NCBI GenBank assembly: GCA_018268575.1
Contig: JAFDWF010000119.1
Coordinates: 1-64,000 of the forward strand
Length of the DNA: 64,000 bases
Direction of reading: 5' to 3'
Origin: Actinomycetota bacterium
GTDB lineage: Bacteria > Actinomycetota > Thermoleophilia > Solirubrobacterales > 70-9
Below are positions 43,035-50,750 of the stretch, one piece after another (position 1 is the first letter of the stretch; each line of letters begins with the position of its first letter). Made by a program: the position numbers and the translations under genes. The notes beneath the pieces were generated by a model. It saw only the letters and a list, made by a program, of their open reading frames with translations. It made no database searches and had not been told where the DNA came from.

Positions 43035-43982
43035 TCAGCTGAATTGCTCCGGCGGCCAGCGCACAGAAGAGGCGGCTAGCGGAGCTTCCTCGTGGAGTAA
43101 AACTGGCTCAAATAGCCGGAGGACCTCGCCGACAGCACACAGGAACAAGGGCACGACCGCCAGGACACTCTTGACGATGAAGTCCACGTCAAGTGACACC
43201 TGAAGCGGCAGACATCGCTTGAGATCCCGGCCAGTCGGCATCCACGACTCGGGCAGGGGCGTCACGAAGTTCCATGCTCCGATCCATTCGTCGTTCTCTA
43301 TCGGGCCACCGTTCATCTCGCTTGGGTGCTGAACGAAGGTGGCGGGCCACGGCGGGGGATCGGGACTGAGGCCCTGAAAGAACTCCACACCCGCCCAGAG
43401 CGGATGGACGACGCGATGCTTGCCGATGTTGTCAAGATCCGACAACTGCTTGAGGACTCCTGGGAGGGTCGAAAGAACGGCCTCATCGTCGAAGTCGCGG
43501 CCCCAGACACCCGTGTGCCCTTGTGCGCCCCACACCGACGGATTGCTGGCGTTATACGGCTGCAATTCCTCGATGCGCCCGAGAAAGCCGCCGAACCTGA
43601 TCGCCTTTCGCGCTTTGGAGACTCCCTTCGCTCCCAGAAAGTGCTCGGGCTTGGAAGTGATGGGAAACTGAAGCCAGTCGATTTCCTTCGCATCCGTGCC
43701 AGATGCGATCCCGTACAACTGCGCCATCAGGCAATCGAGAGCAGCCCGAGCATTATGGATGCAATCCCCAAGGATCAACGCCCAATCTGGATCGGGGGGT
43801 GAGAGGTCGTGTACGTGAAACTCGTAACGGCCGGCCTCGGCATCAGCCTTCACCGAAATTGAATATGGCTTGGTTTCCTCGAACTCGCGCAGGGCAGGAG
43901 CCAGGGTGTCGTAGTGACGGCGCGCCCACCGCAGCTTCTCCCATGCGTCGCCAAGTCCGTTAGGGCCGTTCCCATCTCGCAT
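43035..43982 (-). CDS. Hypothetical protein with HEPN-like helical segment
   Basis: This 315-aa protein shows no assigned domain. The segment WALILGDCIHNARAALDCLMAQL (from residue ~66) is the 'GD.lHNlRsALDhl' pattern seen in many actinobacterial hypothetical proteins and looks HEPN-like. It is preceded by a coiled RWARRHYDTLAPALREFEE. A hydrophobic helix, VDFIVKSVLAVVPLFLCAVGEVL, lies near residue 270. It is located upstream of SIR2-HerA on the same strand, at the right end of module III, with 171 bp between them. HEPN proteins are often RNases, but no catalytic R-x4-6-H can be pointed to here. Confidence 0.55.
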   Translation of the reverse strand: MRDGNGPNGLGDAWEKLRWARRHYDTLAPALREFEETKPYSISVKADAEAGRYEFHVHDLSPPDPDWALILGDCIHNARAALDCLMAQLYGIASGTDAKEIDWLQFPITSKPEHFLGAKGVSKARKAIRFGGFLGRIEELQPYNASNPSVWGAQGHTGVWGRDFDDEAVLSTLPGVLKQLSDLDNIGKHRVVHPLWAGVEFFQGLSPDPPPWPATFVQHPSEMNGGPIENDEWIGAWNFVTPLPESWMPTGRDLKRCLPLQVSLDVDFIVKSVLAVVPLFLCAVGEVLRLFEPVLLHEEAPLAASSVRWPPEQFS

Positions 43983-44232
43983 CTACATCAGGGAGCCTAG
44001 GCAAGGGGTCGATTGCCCGTCGTCGGGATGAAGTCGCTCCCAGGCTCCCCTTCCTTGACCACGCGTCTGAGCGATCAGAGAGGAGCTTCGCGAGTTTCGG
44101 GTTCGGACTCGCCTCCCGGTCCATGATCGCGACCAGTTCGTCCCAGGCATCCGAGGACAGCCGGAAGCCGGTGCGATCGGCGAGCAGGCGCTCGGCACGC
44201 TCGTTCGGTGTCTCATCATCGGTGCGCGTCAT
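43960..44232 (-). pseudogene. 5'-truncated DUF1778/TacA-type antitoxin remnant
   Basis: The 90-codon frame contains AERLLADRTGFRLSSDAWDELVAIMDREASPNPKLAKLL. This matches the C-terminal half of DUF1778 antitoxins (the ADRxxFxLxxxxWxxF...LDxPxxxxPxLxxLL pattern). The N-terminal ribbon-helix-helix DNA-binding half is missing, and no GNAT toxin gene is nearby. After the conserved region the frame runs on into the 5' end of the hypothetical gene at 43982, overlapping it by 23 bp. It is probably a relic of a TacAT-type module cut at the island end. Confidence 0.55.
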
Positions 44233-44297
44233 ACGGCCAATGTAAACGCGTTGCGAGAGATTGACCGGTTCGTGGTTTGAACCGCCCCCGACAAATT

Positions 44298-44321
44298 GGG
44301 CACTAACGCGTTTGAGTGCCC
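44298..44321. repeat. GGGCAC-n12-GTGCCC inverted repeat (copy D)
   Basis: Third copy of the module right-end inverted repeat, with the same 12-bp spacing but a different spacer sequence, which supports selection on the arms. Confidence 0.7.
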
Positions 44322-44442
44322 AAATCCCCACATATCGGCCCATATCCACGCCTATCCGCGTTCCCGCGAGTGCTCCGGAGATGGGCCACAAACCGCATCA
44401 AAAAGCCAAATTCCAGGGGCAGGACGGCCACAGCCACCTTGT

Positions 44443-44484
44443 ATCGCACCCAGGAGGTCGGCGGTTCGAATCCGCCTAGCTCCA
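44443..44484 (+). repeat. Attachment core copy D (42 nt of tRNA-Ala 3' end)
   Basis: Identical to 15409-15450 of the tRNA gene. It is the rightmost copy and so the right boundary of the recognisable composite island (about 29 kb from the intact tRNA). Confidence 0.88.
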
Positions 44485-44550
44485 TCGCCTCGAAAGCCCT
44501 GCAAACGGGCCACTTCGGATTCCGGGGAGCCATTCGAACCGGCCACTAAA

Positions 44551-44590
44551 TCCCCCTCGTTTCAGGCACTCGTGCCTGAAACGAGGGGGA
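44551..44590. repeat. 40-bp near-perfect palindrome (copy D)
   Basis: Two perfect 19-bp arms flank a TC centre. The inner arms TTTCAGGCAC are identical to copy B. Position relative to the core (67 bp) also matches the other copies. Confidence 0.8.
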
Positions 44591-44873
44591 TATGCGGGGA
44601 ATATGCGCCGATTCCGACGGATTACGTCTGGCATAGGCGGCGCTACGGTCGGCGCGTTGGAACGTCGCCCGATCCTCGACAGGCCGGAGGTTGACGGACG
44701 ACGCAAGGGCGAAGTCAGGCGGCCCGACGGGGTGGTCGTGCTCCCCGTACTCCACGATCGGATCGGACAAGTTGAGTCGTCGGGGGCCCGCCGCGTTCTT
44801 CGGTTGGACCCTCCCCAGACATGCTGTTACATAGCCAGAACCAGGGCCGATCCGAGTAGCTACCCTTCACCGC

Positions 44874-46480
44874 TTGGCAATCCGACCGCAACAGATCGTC
44901 GTGGCCGGGGAGACCCAGCGCGCCGCAGCAATCGACGACACCGCGAGGGTGCGGGTCGTCGCCGGTCCGGGGACCGGCAAGTCGTTCACGATCGAGCAGC
45001 GGGTCTGCTGGCTCCTCGAGCAGGAGGTCGAGACCGGCGCGATCGCGGCGGTTTCCTTCACCCGAGCCTCGGCTCTGGACCTGCAGACGCGGGTGCATGC
45101 CGCCTGCGCGGCTGCCGGGCAAGACGGCGCCGATATCCGCGTCACGACCCTGCATTCACTGGCGCTGCGAAGCCTGCGCAAACGCGGGGTGCTCGGAGGC
45201 TATCCGGTCGATCCGGTCGTACTCGACCGGTGGGAGCTAGAGAACCTTTTCGACGATGAGTTCGGCCATCTTGCCGGGATCGGCGTCACCCGTCGGCGCG
45301 AGATCCGCGAGGACCACGAGGCCTTCTGGAGCACCGGCTCCCACGAGCCCCGCCCCTCTCCCAGGACCCGCCGGATCCTCCGATTACGAAAGAGGAGCGA
45401 ATCCGCTTCACGAACTTTCATGGGCCTCGGACCCAGTTCTACGCCTGCGTCCTGCCTGGCGAGTTGGTCCAGCGTTGCGTGGAGATGATGGACGCGGGCA
45501 CCCTCGACCCGGCCGGGCTGCTCGGCATCGAGCAACTGATCGTCGACGAGTTCCAGGACCTGAATCCGATGGACCTTCGCTTCGTCTACGGGATCGAGGC
45601 CCAGGGCGTCGGCCTCTTCATCGCAGGGGACGATGACCAGAGCCTTTACTCCTTCCGCTACGCGACCCCGACCGGGATTCAGGAGTTCACGAACCGCTTC
45701 GATCCCGTCGGTGACCACGTCTTGCGGGACTGCTTCCGCTGCACTCCGAAGGTGCTTCGCGCCGCGGAGACCCTGATCGCGGCCAACGCTGCGCCGGGGC
45801 GGATCGCCAAGAACCATGTCTCTCTCTACGCCGAGGCCGACCCGCCACTCGAGGCGACTTCGGCTGCTGGAGCTTTGACGACGGCGCCGAAGAGGCCGAG
45901 GCGATCGCTCTGTCCTGCAAGCGTCTGATCGACGCCGGTCTGCCGGCGCGGGAGATCATGGTCCTTCTCAGCAACCAGCGGGCGCTCTGGTGGGCACTCC
46001 GTGAGGCATTCGCCTTCCACGGGGTGCCGGTCGAGCCGCCTCGGGCCTCGCCGTTCAAGGACACCGAACTCGGACGCGCACTCTTCACCCTGCTCCGCTT
46101 GGTCAACGACGAGCCCGACTACGTGGCGATGCGCACGTTGCTAAAGTTGCGCCGCGGAGTCGGGGTCGCGACCGCGGCCGGCATCGCCGACGTCGCTATA
46201 GCCGAGAACCTCAACTACCGCGACCTCTTCTACGAGGCGCTGCCCGACGTCTTCAGCAAACGGCAGAAGGCTGCGCTGGACTCGGCGCGGGCCATCTGCG
46301 CGGAGCTACTCGAGTGGTCGGGAGAGGAGACGCTTGCCGATTGCGGCGAGGAGATCGGCGGGATGATCGAGACGATCCTCGGCCAAGCCCCGGACGGGGA
46401 CTGGCGCGAGGGAGATCATCGCCGCGCGCTCTGGCCGTGCCGGAGAGCCGCTGCGGAATGGCTCAGCGGCCATACATCCA
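44874..46480 (+). pseudogene. UvrD/Rep-like superfamily I helicase, frameshifted and truncated
   Basis: Three consecutive frames together read as one helicase. From TTG 44874: Walker A AGPGTGKS, motif Ia SFTRASALDLQTRV and TTLHSLALRSLRKRG. After a shift near 45347, IRFTNFHGPRTQFYACVLPG, motif II LIVDEFQDLNP and motif III GDDDQSLYSFRYA. After a second shift near 45850, GCWSFDDGAEEAEAIA, REIMVLLSNQRALWW and RTLLKLRRGVGV, fading out by about 46440-46480. The C-terminal motifs V-VI are missing. It lies just beyond attachment copy D and next to the divergent metabolic region, consistent with a decayed fourth module. Confidence 0.85.
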
Positions 46481-46582
46481 CATTGGGCAGCCGATTAGAA
46501 AAGCGCTTTCGAGGTATCTCAGCCGAGTCCAAACCAGGTTTCAGGACCAAAGAGGTTGCACAGGCTCGCGAACGGCTGAAGG

Positions 46583-48250
46583 CTACTTTCCGCTCAGGTC
46601 GGCTGCCCAGTGTTGGTAGGCCCAGGTCGGGATCACCGAGAGGCCGCCGAGGTCGTTGGACAGCGCGGTCAACTGTTTGATCCAGTAGAGGATCGACCAG
46701 GGCTGGTCGGCGACGATCTGGGACTGGATTTCGGTGAGCACCTTGGCCCTCGCCTTGCCGTCCATCATCCGGCTCTGCCGCTCGAGCAGCTTGTCGACCT
46801 GGGGGTTCTTGTATTCGGTGAAGTCGGAGATGGCGTTGGTCGAGAGGAAGGGGATGATCAGGTCGGAGGACGGGTCGGGCGTGTCCGAGCCCCAGTCCCA
46901 GCAGGCGATGCTCCACTGGCGCGGCGGCTTTTCGGGGAAGAGGAGGGCGATGAGTTCGTCGCCGCCGACTTTTTCGATGCTCAGGTTCAGGCCCAGTTCT
47001 TCGCCCTTGCTCTGGACCTCGGTCGCCTGGGCGACCTGCTCGGTAGAGGAGGCGATGATGTTGCCGGCGGCGCCTTTGGCCCCCGCTTCCTTGATCAGCT
47101 GCCGAGCTTTGTCGAGGTTCTGGGTGGTGAAATCCGGGAGCTGTTCGTAGGCGGCTTCGAACGACGGTTTCGCGAACTGCCACTGGTTGCTCATCACCGG
47201 GCTGTTCCACAGCTCCCCTTCGCCCGCGAAGGTCGACTGCAGGAGGCCGTTCTTGTCGATCGCCAGGCTGATCGCCTGCCGCACCCGCGGGTCGTCGAAC
47301 GGCGGCTTGCCGCAGTTGAAGCCGGCGATCCTGATGTTGACGGATTCGCTCGCCAGCACCTGGACCTTGCCGACCAGCGGCGTCACCTGCTGGCCGTTGA
47401 GCTGGAACGTGCCCTGGATCGATTCGCTGAGAATCCCGGTGGCGAGCGTCTCCGCGTCGGGGATCACGCGGAAGACGAGGTTCTTCACCTTGAGCGGCTT
47501 GCTCTTGTCCCAGTAGCCGTCGTAACGGCTCATGTTCACGGCCTGGCCGCGCTGCCAGGAGACGAACTTGTAGGGACCTGTCCCCAGCGGTAGGGCCGAC
47601 GGAGAGCCGATCGTGGATCCGCTCGCGGCGAGCTTTTCGATGTTCTTCTGTGAGACCACCATCCCGACCGGCAGGCAGGGGATGTACTTCCACATCGCGT
47701 TCGGTTCTTTCAGCTTTACGATCAGCTGGTTGTTGCCGTTCGTGGTGACCGCAGCGACCGAGGAGACGAATTCGGCGAGGGCGGATTCGTTGCGGGGGTC
47801 GACGTGGCGGTTGACGCTGTAGGCGACGTCCTCGACGGTCATCGGCGAGCCGTCCTGGAAGGTGACGTCGGAGCGGATGTCGTAGATGTAGGTCGTCGGA
47901 TCGGCCTGTTCCCACGATTCCGCGATCATCGGGCTGATCCCGTTCTGCTCGTTCAGCTGCAGGATCGTGTCGTAGCACTGGTACATCGGCTGGACGGACT
48001 GGTAATCGTTGGGCCCGATCGGATCGAGGCCGGCGGGGTCGGCGACGATCCCCCAGTTGACCGTGTCGACGGCTTTGCCGCCGCCCTTGGAGGCGCTCGT
48101 CGCGGTCGAGGCCGAATTAGAGCCGCCGCCGGTGCTGCTGCCGCAGCCGGCCAGCACCAGGGCGCCAAGCCCGCCTGCGACCAGCACCTCGCGTCGGGTC
48201 GCGCCTGCGGCGTGCGGGGCGGCCAACCGCCCAAGTCTGTCGAGCCTCAT
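46583..48250 (-). CDS. ABC transporter substrate-binding lipoprotein (family 5), Tat-type signal
   Basis: This 555-aa SBP_bac_5 protein has a signal region TRREVLVAGGLGALVLAGC that combines a twin-arginine motif with a lipobox (LAGC), then a Gly/Ser/Thr-rich linker. The mature protein shows WEQADPTTYIYDIRSDVTFQDG, DPRVRQAISLAIDK and a closing domain with NPQVDKLLERQSRM. ATG 48250. It is transcribed away from the catabolic operon starting near 48.4 kb. Its permeases are most likely those at 61941-63748 at the far end of that operon. Confidence 0.92.
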   Translation of the reverse strand: MRLDRLGRLAAPHAAGATRREVLVAGGLGALVLAGCGSSTGGGSNSASTATSASKGGGKAVDTVNWGIVADPAGLDPIGPNDYQSVQPMYQCYDTILQLNEQNGISPMIAESWEQADPTTYIYDIRSDVTFQDGSPMTVEDVAYSVNRHVDPRNESALAEFVSSVAAVTTNGNNQLIVKLKEPNAMWKYIPCLPVGMVVSQKNIEKLAASGSTIGSPSALPLGTGPYKFVSWQRGQAVNMSRYDGYWDKSKPLKVKNLVFRVIPDAETLATGILSESIQGTFQLNGQQVTPLVGKVQVLASESVNIRIAGFNCGKPPFDDPRVRQAISLAIDKNGLLQSTFAGEGELWNSPVMSNQWQFAKPSFEAAYEQLPDFTTQNLDKARQLIKEAGAKGAAGNIIASSTEQVAQATEVQSKGEELGLNLSIEKVGGDELIALLFPEKPPRQWSIACWDWGSDTPDPSSDLIIPFLSTNAISDFTEYKNPQVDKLLERQSRMMDGKARAKVLTEIQSQIVADQPWSILYWIKQLTALSNDLGGLSVIPTWAYQHWAADLSGK

Positions 48251-48303
48251 CTGCCAGTCCTCTCGGTACGGGATTTGAGTTGTGGACCGCGGGGGCGATC
48301 TGG

Positions 48304-48427
48304 GGTCACTATAACGATCAAGCTATACCTGGGTCAAATCGAATTTATGAGTTTTGGCTTCAAACAGGGAAATAGAGCGGTATATGGCTCGAGTTGTCAT
48401 GGGCCATGCTTTATCGATATAGTCACC
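48304..48427. promoter_or_regulatory. Inverted 13-bp pair flanking divergent promoter
   Basis: GGTCACTATAACG (48304-48316) and, inverted, GGTGACTATATCG (48415-48427) match at 11 of 13 positions, 98 bp apart, between the SBP gene and the operon to the right. Each contains a TATA(A/T)-like -10 word. They may be divergent promoters, or the two halves of a regulator-binding system. The right copy also contains ATCGAT, the centre of the operator at 13755. Confidence 0.45.
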
Positions 48428-50745
48428 CAGCAGTGAGAGATCACGCCGACAACCGAGCGCTGGACGTGGCCGAGGTCGACCGGCCCGGCCTTCGGCAAGC
48501 CGAGGCCGGCCGGCCTCGCGAACTCGCGCTCGGCTACTCGAGCCCCTTCGTCGCCCATCCCGGCGAATCGGTCCAGATCCACGTTGCCGCCGAGGCCCCG
48601 AGCTTCGAGGCCTCGGCGGTCCGGCTCGATACCGACGAGAGCCACCCTGGGCTTGAGCGGTTGTGGCCGCCGCGCAGGTGCGACGGCGAACCGTCACAGT
48701 CGACCTTCGGCTCCTCGCTGGAAGTCGGCCCCGCGAGGGCGTTCGGGGAGCCTTCCTCGTTCACGGTGTCCTTCTGGCTGTTGCCGACGCTGGCGACCGC
48801 GGTGCCGCAGGTGATCGCCGGCACGCTGACCGCGGACGGGCGCCGGGGCTGGCAGGTGGTGGTCGACCGCGACGGAGGTCTCGGCCTGCGCATCGCCGTC
48901 GCCGGGGTAGGGGTGGCAGAGCGTTTCGCGGAGCTGCCGTTGCCCCTCTCGGAGTGGAGCCATGGCGTGGTGGTCTGCGACGCCGACCGCGGTCGGGTCG
49001 GGTTCTTCCAGGGCTCGCGCTCGTCGACGGTGAGGTCGGTCTGGCGTGAGTTGGCACATGGTGAGTGGTCGTCCGGTGATCTGCTCGTGTTCGGCGCGCC
49101 GCACGGGCGCGGCAGGCGGGTCGAGCGGGACGGCAACGGCTGTCTGAACGGCAAGCTCGCCGAGCCCACCGTGTTCGCCGCCGCCATCGACCAGCAAGCG
49201 GTCGAGCGGCTTCGCGCGGCCGGGCCGGCGGCGGTCGATGCGCCGCTGGTCTGCCGGCTCGACCTCGCCGACGCGGTCGGGTCGGCCGAGTTCCGTGATC
49301 GCTCTCCCTATCACCACCCTGTCCGCGTTCGCAACGCCCCCACCGCCGGCGTCACCGGCCCGCGCTGGAGCGGTCGCGACTCGAGCTTCGTCCATGACCG
49401 CGAGGGTCACGCAGCGCTCCATTTCCACGACGACGACCTCGAGGACGCCGGCTGGGAGGTGGCCTTCGAGCTCGATATCCCGGCCGATCTCCCGAGCGGC
49501 GTCTACGCCGCTCGCCTGGAGACCGACGGGCACGTCGACCGGGTCCCGTTCATCGTCACGCCGCCTGGCGCCGAGCGAGGAGAGGGGATCGCCGTGCTGC
49601 TGCCGACGCTCACCTATCTCGCCTACGCGAACGAGCACGAGATCCTCTCCAACCCGCCCAGCTTCAAGGCGTTTACCGGCCGCGAGGCTGAGGAGGCGAA
49701 GCTGACCTGGCGCGACGCCTTCGTGGTCGAGGAGGGATACCTCAGCCTCTACGACGTACACCGCGACGGCTCTTCGGTCTGCTGCGCGTCCTCGCGTCGG
49801 CCGCTCCTCAACATGCGTCCGGACTACGTCTGGCCACTGATCGGCGGGCCGCACTGCCTGGGGATGGACCTCATGCTGCTCCGCTGGCTGCGTCGGGCGG
49901 GATTCCCGTACGACGTGCTCGCCGATCAAGATCTCGACCGCGACGGAGTCCTCGCGCTCGAGCCCTACCGGGTCGTGCTGACCGGAGCCCACCCCGAGTA
50001 CTGGACGGCGAAGATGCTCGACGGGCTGCAGGCCTACCTCGACCGCGGTGGCAGGCTGCTCTACCTCGGCGGCAACGGGCTCTGCTGGGTGACCGGGATC
50101 GATCCCGAGCGGCCGCACCTGGTCGAGGTGCGCCGCGGCCAGGCGGGCAGCCGCCCCTCGAGCTCGGCTCCCGGCGAGTCGTGGCTGACGACGACCGGCG
50201 AGGAGGGCGGGCTGTGGCGGCACCGCGGCCGCGGCTCCCACGGCCTGGTCGGGGTCGGGACGACGGCGATGGGCGCCGGTCGCGGCCGGCCCTACAAGCG
50301 CCGGCCGGCCAGCTACGAGGCGCCCTACGCGTGGGTCTTCGACGGCGTCGAAGGGGACGAGATCGGCGCCGAGGGCGGCGTCCTCGGCGGCGTCGCCGGC
50401 TACGAGTTCGATCGCGCCGATCCCGCCCTGGGGACGCCCGCCGAGGCGACCGTGATCGCCACCGCGAGCGGCTTCGCGGCGCCCTACTGTCCGCTGATCG
50501 AGGACTTCACCGGCTCCAGTCCGGAGCTTGCCGACGCCGGCAACCCGCTCGTCCGCGCCGACATGGTGATCTCGATCAGGGAGAACGGCGGCGGCGCCTT
50601 CGCCGCCGGGTCGGCGGCCTGGTGCGGCAGCCTGCTCGACGACGAGGGCGGGCCGACGGACGTCGCCACGGTCACCGGCAACGTCTTGAAGCGCTTCCTC
50701 GAGACGCCACGCGGCGCCGATCCGCTCGTGTGGGGGAGGGGCTAG
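48406..50745 (+). CDS. N,N-dimethylformamidase large-subunit-like protein
   Basis: This protein of about 779 aa has an N-terminal jelly-roll/concanavalin-like part (SSFTVSFWLLPTL, LVFGAPHGRG) and a C-terminal DMFase beta-subunit domain. The latter includes EGIAVLLPTLTYLAYANE, YDVLADQDLDRDGV, VVLTGAHPEYWTAKMLDGLQAYLDRGGRLLYLGGNG. DMFase uses a mononuclear iron held by Tyr and Glu to hydrolyse amides, and HPEYW contains the expected metal-site residues. The start could be TTG 48394, ATG 48406 or GTG 48433. It heads the operon with HyuA/HyuB, suggesting hydrolysis of an amide bond in the imported compound. Confidence 0.82.
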   Translation: MLYRYSHPAVRDHADNRALDVAEVDRPGLRQAEAGRPRELALGYSSPFVAHPGESVQIHVAAEAPSFEASAVRLDTDESHPGLERLWPPRRCDGEPSQSTFGSSLEVGPARAFGEPSSFTVSFWLLPTLATAVPQVIAGTLTADGRRGWQVVVDRDGGLGLRIAVAGVGVAERFAELPLPLSEWSHGVVVCDADRGRVGFFQGSRSSTVRSVWRELAHGEWSSGDLLVFGAPHGRGRRVERDGNGCLNGKLAEPTVFAAAIDQQAVERLRAAGPAAVDAPLVCRLDLADAVGSAEFRDRSPYHHPVRVRNAPTAGVTGPRWSGRDSSFVHDREGHAALHFHDDDLEDAGWEVAFELDIPADLPSGVYAARLETDGHVDRVPFIVTPPGAERGEGIAVLLPTLTYLAYANEHEILSNPPSFKAFTGREAEEAKLTWRDAFVVEEGYLSLYDVHRDGSSVCCASSRRPLLNMRPDYVWPLIGGPHCLGMDLMLLRWLRRAGFPYDVLADQDLDRDGVLALEPYRVVLTGAHPEYWTAKMLDGLQAYLDRGGRLLYLGGNGLCWVTGIDPERPHLVEVRRGQAGSRPSSSAPGESWLTTTGEEGGLWRHRGRGSHGLVGVGTTAMGAGRGRPYKRRPASYEAPYAWVFDGVEGDEIGAEGGVLGGVAGYEFDRADPALGTPAEATVIATASGFAAPYCPLIEDFTGSSPELADAGNPLVRADMVISIRENGGGAFAAGSAAWCGSLLDDEGGPTDVATVTGNVLKRFLETPRGADPLVWGRG

Positions 50746-50750
50746 ACATC

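Larger units (their letters stand above)
44233..44873. other. Module III right end, attachment region D
   Basis: No gene here that I can support. It holds GGGCAC-12 bp-GTGCCC (44298-44321), CATATC iterons (44331-44352), the tRNA core (44443-44484), a 40-bp near-palindrome (44551-44590) and GATATGC/GAATATGC iterons (44589-44606). Sequence right of the core is closely similar to that right of copy B, including the words GATTCCGGGGAG and CATTCGAACCGGCC. Confidence 0.75.

Noticed and set aside
42933-43079. Small plus-strand ORF starting MARQAPSRKERKG
   Set aside because: It overlaps the opposite-strand hypothetical gene's 3' end, has no ribosome-binding site and no recognisable feature.
26454-44484. 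Three extra tRNA-Ala genes
   Set aside because: Each copy has only the anticodon-arm-to-discriminator part. Acceptor 5' strand and D-arm are missing, so they are attachment cores.
44546-44770. Minus-strand ORF after attachment copy D
   Set aside because: It overlaps the junction palindrome, its start is TTG without a ribosome-binding site, and only its first 40 codons look protein-like.
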